DNA of 51,233 bases from positions 1 to 51,233 of the forward strand of contig JABFUD020000334.1 of the NCBI GenBank assembly GCA_014529385.2, given 5' to 3'. Below are positions 43,601 through 51,233 of the stretch, piece by piece. The stretch is from Adiantum capillus-veneris (taxonomy: Eukaryota; Streptophyta; Polypodiopsida; Polypodiales; Pteridaceae). Every line of letters begins with the position of its first letter. Position 1 is the first letter of the stretch. The notes under the pieces were generated by a model, which did not search any database, was not told the origin of the DNA, and saw nothing but the letters and a program-made list of their open reading frames with translations. The translations under genes were made by a program, and so were the position numbers.

Positions 43601-46600
43601 GCTGTAAACCCGAAATTCTGCAACTTCACATAAACACTCAATTGATTCTTTTGGAGAGAGCAATGTTCTGAAATCCACCTCGGATTCTACTTACCCTACT
43701 CCTAGGTTCTACTGCAATGGGTTTGTGGAAAGTGTCCACAAACACTCGTTTTCTTATTTTTTATGATCTTCAGAGCCTTCATCTTAAGACTTGTTTTGTC
43801 CATCATTCATTCTCAATATCCTAATCTAATTCTACTATCCTACAGTCGTAAAGGTACTTAACAAGTACAACCCACTTCCAGGCTACCTCTACACAGCAAA
43901 AGACGACAATCTTAAGCTATGCGGCTTAAAAGAAAAAATTCGACTCTAGGTTATCCTAAAGGAAGTTAAACAATAACTTCACAAGACGCTCATGTTTTTT
44001 CCTAGTTTAGGTCTCTTTGATCCTCGACAGCGGCGCCAAATGTGGGACGGGTGTCTAACCTCACTCCTATCTTATTGTTTGCAGATATAACGAGAACCAC
44101 AAACATAATTGTCAATCCATGGGACAATGCTGACTCGACTAGTGCATAGAGGCTACAAGAGGTTTTCAATCTCTTGGAAAACAACAAACAACTCGCATCT
44201 AACTTAAGCTACACTCAAATGAAAGAAATTACCAATAGTTAATCGCTCATCGGCAAACAAATCACAACCGTTACAGCATCAAATGACATCCAAACGTTAC
44301 GAAACGTTTAGGAAATGTTTATAAGACCTAAGCACACATGCTTATAGTCTCAAATCTCACTTTAGGTCAAGTGTAAAAATCACAATTATTAACAGCAGTG
44401 ATTTGTGGGCTTATTATAACATGATAAAGCTAGTGGTATGCTAACTTGGTCCAAAAAGTTGAAAAATGGGACAAAAGTAATAATCTCAATTATTTACTTC
44501 TGGTAAATTTTTACATCTTTTTGGTCAAATGAGCATGTACACTTGTTTATCACATCAATATAAGCCTATAAGTCAAGTTTCACTTAGTTTGAACAAAAAT
44601 TTTCCAATTTACACTCAAGTTCTCGAAAGTCAGTACATACTTCAGTTTTTACCCAATTTTGGTCAGTTTGGTGATCCAAATTCTACGGGCCTTTACAAAA
44701 GATGTCGGTACACATGCATAGTCTCTGGTATCAATCTTGGTTAGTTTTCAGCTGAAAGTAAATAATCGAGATTATTTACTTTAGGCTTAAAATGAGCACT
44801 TTTTTGAACTTTTTCACTGGACAGTCTTTTCATGAGCTATTTTAAGCCTCTGAGTCAAGTCAAAACTTAATTTGGCCTAAAATTTCAAGAAAAAGTAAAT
44901 AATTTGAGTTTTTGCAAACTCTTGAAATTTTTACTTCAGTGTGTCCATAAGATTACCCACTGGTTCATACAAATTTCTAAGCATACTCTCCAGTCGGATT
45001 GAGTGGTTGACAGTCTTCTGGTGCTATTTCTAGCTGTAAACCCGAAATTCTGCAACTTCACATAAACACTCACAATTGATTCTTTTGGAGAGAGCAATGT
45101 TCTGAAATCCACCTTGGATTCTACTTACCCTACTCCTAGATTCTACTGCAATGGGTTTGTGGAAAGTGTCCACAAACACTCGTTTTCTTGTTTTTTATGA
45201 TCTTCAGAGCCTTGATCTTAAGACTTGTTTTGTCCATCATTCATTCTCAATATCCTAATCTAATTCTACTATCCTATAGTCGTAAAGGTACTTAGCAAGT
45301 ACAACCCACTTTCAGGCTACCTCTACACAGCAAAAGACGACAATCTTAAGCTATGCGGCTTAAAAGAAAAAATTTGACTGTAGGTTATCCTAAAGGAAGT
45401 TAAACAATAACTTCACAAGACGCTCATGTTTTTTCCTAGTTTAGGTCTCTTTGATCCTCGACAGCGGCGCCAAATGTGGGATGGGTGTCTAACCTCACTC
45501 CTATCTTATTGTTTGCAGATATAACGAGAACCACAAACATAATTGTCAATCCATGGGACAATGCTGACTCGACTAGTGCATAGAGGCTACAAGAGGTTTT
45601 CAATCTCTTGGAAAACAACAAACAACGTGCATCTAACTTAAGCTACACTCAAATGACAGAAATTACCAATAGTTAGTCGCTCATCGGCAAACAAATCACA
45701 ACCGTTACAGCATCAAATGACATCCAAACGTTACGAAACGTTTAGGAAATGTTTATAAGACTTAAGCGCACATGCTTGTAGTCTCAAATCTCACTTTAGG
45801 TCAAGTGTAAAAATCACAATTATTAACAGCAGTGATTTGTGGGCTTATTATAACATGATAAAGCTAGTGGTATGCTAACTTGGTCCAAAAAGTTGAAAAA
45901 TGGGACAAAAGTAATAATCTCAATTATTTACTTCTGGTAAATTTTTACATCTTTTTGGTCAAACGAGCATGTACACTTGTTTATCACATCAATATAAGCC
46001 TATAAGTTAAGTTTCACTTGGTTTGAACAAAAATTTTCCAATTTACACTCAAGTTCTCGAAAGTCAGTACATACTTCAGTTTTTACCTAATTTTGGTCAG
46101 TTTGGTGATCCAAATTCTACGGGCCTTTACAAAAGATGTCGGTACACATGCATAGTCTCTGGTATCAATCTTTGTCAGTTTTAAGCTGAAAGTAAATAAT
46201 CGAGATTATTTACTTTAGGCTTAAAATGAGCACTTTTTTGAACTTTTTCACTAGACAGTCTTTTCATGAGCTATTTTAAGCCTCTGAGTCAAGTCAAAAC
46301 TTAATTTGGCCTAAAATTTCAAGAAAAAGTAAATAATTTGAGTTTTTGCAAACTCTTAAAATTTTTACTTCAGTGCGTCCATAAGCTTACCCACTGGTTC
46401 ATACAAATTTCTAAGCATACTCTCCAGTCGGATTGAGTGGTTGACAGTCTTCTGGTGCTATTTGTAGCTGTAAACCTGAAATTCTGCTATTTCACATAAA
46501 CACTCACAATTGATTCTTTTGGAGAGAGCAATGTTCTGAAATCCACCTCGGATTCTACTTACCCTACTCCTAGGTTCTACTGCAATGGGTTTGTGGAAAG

Positions 46601-46886
46601 TGTTCACAAACACTCGTTTTCTTGTTTTTTATGATCTTCAGAGCCTTGATCTTAAGACTTGTTTTGTCCATCATTCATTATCAAAATCCTAATTTAATTC
46701 TACTATCCTACAGTCGTAAAGGTACTTAGCAAGTACATTCTACTCCCAGGCTACCTCTACACAGCAAAAGACGACAATCTTAAGCTATGCGGCTTAAAAA
46801 AAGAATTTCGACTCTAGGTTATCCTAAAGGAAGTTAAACAATAACTTCACAAGACGCTCGTGTTTTTTCCTAGTTTAGGTCTCTTT

Positions 46887-46906
46887 GATCCCTGACAACG
46901 GCGCCA
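46887..46906 (-). other. Gypsy A primer-binding site (terminal unit)
   Basis: Minus strand TGGCGCCGTTGTCAGGGATC, close to the Asp-type PBS of plant Gypsy elements, two bases from the LTR edge at 46909. Six further copies lie in the array units. Confidence 0.85.
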
Positions 46907-46908
46907 AA

Positions 46909-47610
46909 TGTGGGACGGGTGTCTAACCTCACTCCTATTTTTGCAGACATAACGAGAACCATGAATATAATTGTCAATCCATGGGACAAAGCTGACTCGA
47001 CTAGTGCATAGAGGCTACAAGAGGTTTTCAATCTCTTGGAAAACAACAAACAACTCGCATCTAACTTAAGCTACACTCAAATGACAGAAATTACCAAAAG
47101 TTAGTCGCTCATCGGCAAACAAATCACAACCGTTACAACATCAAATGACATCCAAACGTTACGAAATGTCTAGAAAATGTTTATAAGACTTAAGCGCACA
47201 TGCTTGTAGTCTCAAATCTCACTTTAGGTCAAGTATAAAAATCGCGATTATTAATAGCAGTGAGTTTTTGACCTAGTCGTTTTCGACCTAGAATGCATGT
47301 AAATGCTTAGCAATGATGCCCCAATACCCCACCTATACTTACTTTATGATTTTGAAGCTTAAATTCCTACTTATGATGAGATTAGGCCATGGGTTGGCGA
47401 CACCAAAAGCTACGGAATACCATGAAATGCTTATGTCAATGCAGAGAGCTCTCACCTGCGGCGGTTGCAACGCAATAGACACGACTGCAATGTGACAACC
47501 GGGGAGGGAGTAGGAAGCGCAAGAAGGAGAGAAGTAAGCACCGTTAGCTCACGCCGTGTTTCTATTATCCAAAAACTTACAAAAACCTTACAATAATTGG
47601 CTTTTATACC
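46909..47610 (-). repeat. Gypsy A 5' LTR, U5/R side (outer end unresolved)
   Basis: Begins TGTGGGACGGGTG. The first ~354 bp is the part carried in every array unit; from 47263 the sequence is unique to this terminal copy, as expected for the full LTR. It must reach at least to the TATA candidate at 47601-47610. No TG start and no matching duplication were found to the right. Confidence 0.65.
47601..47610 (-). promoter_or_regulatory. Candidate TATA box of the A LTR
   Basis: Minus strand GGTATAAAAG, about 690 bp from the LTR's PBS-side edge. Transcription would start near 47570 and run through the whole array. Inference from sequence alone. Confidence 0.45.
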
Positions 47611-48675
47611 TTAGCCAAGGTTTTTGGTGGTCAAAACTAATAATCTAAGAGCTCTAACTAAAGACCGGTTGATACAATCTGAAAGCTTGTACCCCCAGCT
47701 CATCAATTACAAGGTTTATCTGAAAATTAGGAGTTACAATATTCCCGATTCATCAAAATAATAAATGTTTTTACAATGAAAGCTTCGAAAAATAGTATCC
47801 GAGTTAGCTTGCTACTAACATGAGGTTATTAAGAATCTTATTTAGAACCTATAAATCTCACGTGGATCTTAGAGGAGTGGTGAACTTTTTGATCTCAAGT
47901 TAAAAAACAAACCTAGAAAGAACAAAAAGAGACACTCCTTATACTTAGTTTATTAAGCAAGAAGCTTTATATATTTGCAATAAGACAAGTAATAAGATTT
48001 CATATCCATGGCTTCTTTTACATTCACAAACATTTGGATAGTAGTTTAAGGACAAGCAGGTTGTAAGTGGGACATGGATAACAAATGATAGGGTTTGTCG
48101 ACACCTGTAATACGTATTCAAAGCTAACAAATATGTTGTCTTGTTTACATGGATGCAGGTGAGGACTCTACCATTTCTTAGGATCTTTCTTTGCTTAGCT
48201 ACTGTCTGTCATTGATGTACCTGACCCTTTACACATTATAGACAATCATTCCAGATTACCCCACCTCATCCTCATATTCATGTACAAAAATGATAAAAAA
48301 ACTGAGTCGTTTTTGTGCTATTCCTTGTCCCTTGTCTAAAGCCAGGTGTCTTTTGAACTGTTATGTTCTTTTGGGTATAAGTTTTAGTTTAAAAACAACA
48401 ACACACATGTCCTAAACACAAGGATCTCCCAGTCTTCTGAGGGATCGGGACGTTGGCTTTAGGCATTTTGTTGGGCTATAGAGTTGTGATGGACCCATTG
48501 TCTATAATTCTTGTTTAGGTTGATCAATGTTAGGTGGTCCATCTCAGACTGTAGTTTTGTATTTTTGCTCACAGCTATCATGGTCTTTAGACTTTACTGG
48601 TTTTAGGATTGTAGGTTAATCCATCTGTACTTACCTTGATTCTAAATAATTTTTCAAGTACACACTCAAGATAAG
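47611..48675. other. AT-rich sequence without recognised gene
   Basis: Likely includes the U3 end of the A LTR and then flank. No domain is seen; frames are short. The segment 48071-48164 is the relative of 4515-4604. Confidence 0.55.
48071..48164 (+). repeat. Diverged copy of the 4515-4604 motif
   Basis: GACATGGATAACAA, then CACCT, GCTAAC (48123-48128), TTGTCTTGTTTACA and ATGCAGGTGAGGACT (TGCAG ends 48158). The same order and near-equal spacing as at 4515. It resembles a branch point plus 3' splice site, with GTGAGG following in both copies. Confidence 0.5.
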
Positions 48676-50585
48676 ATGAGTGCTCACATGAGAATCATCC
48701 ATGATCCACTAAAACCTGCAAGGATTATGGAACAGATTACACAATACTTGAAAGATCATCCCCCTAGAGAAGCCCATTCCTTTAAAACAAGGCCTTTTCT
48801 TTCTAGAAAGGCAAAAAGCAATGTAATCTCTTATCCAAAATAGAATCTTTCTAATTTTTAAAACTTTTGTTACATGCCTTATCCCTCTCCCAAGGTCTAG
48901 AGTTAGCTTCGAAACCTCTTTTTGTAGCTACCTCCCTTGTTTTTCAATGTATAAGCAACTTGGATGCATCACAACTTATCTACGATTCTTCCCTTGCATC
49001 TGGCAAAAAGTCATCTATCGTACATATGCTCTCCTTCAACGACTGGGTCAACTTTTTGGCTACTTTAGACAAAGATATTGCAGATGGTGTAGCTATGATC
49101 TCTCAATACATCGCCCAACTACCTATATTAGCTTTACAATACAATCAAGAGCTTGCTCAATTTTCTTCTTCTGGTGCTGAACTTGTTAATTTTCTTAAGA
49201 AATTATGTGGCCTCAATACCGCTTTCGTTAGTACCCCTATTGTCCCAAAAACTCGTGGCCTCTTTTGTAGAGACATTGCTACTTTAGAAGCTGTCAAAGA
49301 ATTCCAAAATAATTTATGCACCCTCAGTGACTCTACCTTGTTAGAGATGGTTCCCAAAGTCTTCAAAGTTTTTTCGTTTCTGCCAGTCAAAAAAATTGAA
49401 GTTGAGTCCTTTGCTGTAGATCATCAGCTATGGATTCTTCCCAACAAAGCTTTTTTGGCACCTATCCTTAGTGAAACTTGGATATATCTTGCCAACCTAC
49501 CTACTTCTATAGTGGAGGATTGCAGACTCAAAGTACTTAAAGGCGGATAGTTTCTAGACAAAGGGGAGCTCACTAAGGCCCCTTTTAACCTCATTTTTAT
49601 TGATCACTCTAAATGTGCTCCTAATGATGGCCTATATTCACATGAAAGAAAATATGGAGTTTGTCAACAACGAATCTATATGGAATGTCTATAACGAATC
49701 TATCTAGAATGTCTTTCGACCTTACTTGAGATGTCCTTGCAAATTCCTTAACCCAAAAGACTCCGGTGATTCCAACATTATGTGGTTTGACCATGCTATT
49801 TGGTACATCCTCAATCATTTGGAACATCTCTGTCTGGCTTCCATTTATCTCTTATTTTCTCCTGGCTGGGTAAGTAAGCTAAACCCCTGGTAATTGCTCA
49901 GATTTCTTTCAATAAATTTTGAGGCTTGATGCTTGACATTCTTAAAGAACTCAAATTAAATGAACCTGGTACTTATCTCACCACCTATGTCAGCTACAAG
50001 GGTGTTAAAATTGCTACTGGATTACTCAAACCCTGCATTGAGGATGATGATTCTCCATCTCTCAAAAGACCTAACTCACTAACCAACCCTAGTAGCTCTT
50101 TTACATATCTCCTAACACTTGGTACTTCTTCTAGCTTCAATAAAGAAAAGTCTTGTAGCTTCATTAGAGGTAGAGACAGAAACACACCAATCCGGTAGCT
50201 CCATGACATGTAACTTTTTTACTATGTAGGTAATTTTTGGCCCCTGTGGAAGGAATTTTATTTCCAAATTTTTTTTGGCGGTAAATCATATCTATGTACA
50301 CCGTTTATACCATAATGAATTCCTTGATTGGTTTTTATCCAAATCTATCTTTTGTGAGTGTTTTGATATACGTTTTGGTAACCATAACCTGTTAGAATAG
50401 GCTGCACATATCATCAGTTTATTAAGAGTCTAATTTACAACAATGAATTTTTTTACGCCACAATGTTATTCTTGAATGTTCTTGTGAAAAGTGTAATGCT
50501 TTTTGTAATGACTTTGGTGATTTAGGCAAGCATGTCTGCACTTGTGATCTTAAAATTATTAATGATGCAAGCTGGACTGGATCAA
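48676..50585 (+). pseudogene. Broken coding region of unknown family
   Basis: At least five plus-strand blocks in changing frames: (a) 48676-48843, 55 codons from ATG (MRIIHDPLKPARIMEQITQY); (b) 48855-49550, about 230 codons without a stop (SFNDWVNFLATLDKDIADGV, QELAQFSSSGAELVNFLKKL); (c) about 49642-49893, one TAG at 49705 (VFRPYLRCPCKFLNPKDSGD, IMWFDHAIWYILNHLEHL); (d) 49899-50198, one TGA (ILKELKLNEPGTYLTTYVSY); (e) about 50236-50398 and (f) about 50457-50585, Cys/His-rich (SIFCECFDIRFGNHNLLE; LECSCEKCNAFCNDF, GKHVCTCD). I cannot place it in a family. It may be a decayed gene, an unusual transposon or an old integrated element. Introns are possible but not needed. Confidence 0.6.
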
Positions 50586-50650
50586 GGTTGTTTTTTCACA
50601 TCCCCCCCTCGCCCCCTCATGTTTGAAATGGACACACACATTGTTTGGAA

Positions 50651-50683
50651 TGCGCGCGCGTGCGCACACACACGCACACACAC
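50651..50683. repeat. Alternating purine-pyrimidine tract
   Basis: TGCGCGCGCGTGCGCACACA continuing as ACACGCACACACACA, all alternating pyrimidine-purine. Confidence 0.9.
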
Positions 50684-50791
50684 AGAGTTAGAAATACTCA
50701 CCGTTTTCATTATTGGTTTGTTTGTTTGTACCCGATTGATTAGTTTGCACCGATTTACTTGTATAATTTGTTCTTTTGTTGCTCTAATCGA

Positions 50792-51233
<442 letters not shown>

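Larger units (their letters stand above)
37231..47262. repeat. Tandem array of seven ~1434-bp units (LTR end + PBS + leader of Gypsy A)
   Basis: Unit starts (GATTTGTGGGCTTATTATAA): 37231, 38666, 40100, 41534, 42968, 44400, 45834; end 47262. Unit lengths 1435, 1434, 1434, 1434, 1432, 1434, 1428. Each holds about 1080 bp of leader, an Asp-type PBS (38285, 39719, 41153, 42587, 44019, 45453, 46887) and about 355 bp of the LTR end starting TGTGGGACGGGTG two bases from the PBS. Unit 1 differs most, units 2 and 3 look almost identical, and units 5 and 6 share a variant PBS (GATCCTCGACAGCGGCGCCA). The 73-codon plus and 61-codon minus frames recur only because the DNA repeats. Confidence 0.95.
36389..47610 (-). 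mobile_element. Gypsy A, proximal segment: amplified leader and 5' LTR end
   Basis: Right-hand part of A upstream (in element sense) of its ORF: a leader with subrepeats (36389-37230), the seven-unit array (37231-47262) and the remainder of the LTR. The terminal PBS (46887-46906) and TATA candidate (47601-47610) give orientation. The outer LTR end and right target duplication are not resolved. Confidence 0.7.

Noticed and set aside
37361-45621. Recurring 73-codon plus-strand and 61-codon minus-strand frames in every array unit
   Set aside because: They recur because the DNA unit recurs. They lie in LTR/leader sequence, have no domain, and changes between units show no bias for silent sites that I can see.
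37231-47262. CRISPR-like or rDNA-like tandem array
   Set aside because: Units are 1.4 kb, carry LTR and PBS sequence, and show no rRNA-like or spacer-repeat structure.
49871-49900. GTAAGTAAG at the end of block c as a 5' splice donor of an intron
   Set aside because: The motif fits a donor, but the nearest CAG is only about 30 bases away and a more distant acceptor would need a guess. Stops and shifts elsewhere in the region argue for decay. Left as a possibility.

Overview
The window is nuclear DNA of a land plant with a repeat-rich genome. I see no intact host gene, no tRNA or rRNA gene and no CRISPR. The plant call rests on Copia and Gypsy LTR retrotransposons primed by initiator-Met-type (TGGTATCAGAGC) and Asp-type (TGGCGCCGTTG) primer-binding sites, short TG...CA LTRs, and AT/AG/AC microsatellites. 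I cannot name the lineage. All proteins found are decayed retroelement proteins, apart from one unrecognised broken coding region at the right end. Element names (Copia-0, Copia-1, A to E) are mine.

Left part. Positions 1-2220 hold the 5' end of a minus-strand Copia (Copia-0: LTR 1408-2220, PBS, gag and protease). Positions 2221-4848 are AT-rich with no recognisable gene. A TA/GA microsatellite block (4849-5086) abuts a 3'-truncated minus-strand Copia (Copia-1, 5087-9345). A plus-strand gag/protease-type fragment (E, about 9346-12700) follows and seems to end in an LTR edge.

Middle. From 12701 to beyond 47610 is a nest of retrotransposons. The outermost is a minus-strand Gypsy (A), with its 5' side at right. 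It is split by minus-strand Gypsy B (14935-36028). B is split by plus-strand C (18224-26809), which carries gag but no pol. C is split by minus-strand Copia D (19539-24663). Three independent signs support the order: near-identical or identical target duplications, LTR termini with adjacent PBS and polypurine tracts, and the host reading frame resuming in phase across each insertion (B in A, C in B, D in C).

Right part. The LTR/leader region of A has become a tandem array of seven units of about 1434 bp (37231-47262). Each unit carries the R/U5-side end of the LTR, the Asp-type PBS and about 1.08 kb of leader. The leader also contains a degenerate repeat of about 285 bp whose recurring mark is a long palindrome (AAGTAAATAAT and its complement). 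Right of A lies unassigned AT-rich DNA, then a broken coding region (48676-50585) that I cannot assign to a family, then alternating purine-pyrimidine, TG and GA microsatellites to the end.

Most noteworthy: the seven-unit array built from an LTR-PBS-leader segment, the palindromes, the two protease-like domains per element in E and B (in B the second lies after the integrase), an in-frame TAG shared by both Copia copies of one family, an unrecognised domain before Gag in A, and the orphan coding region near the right edge.
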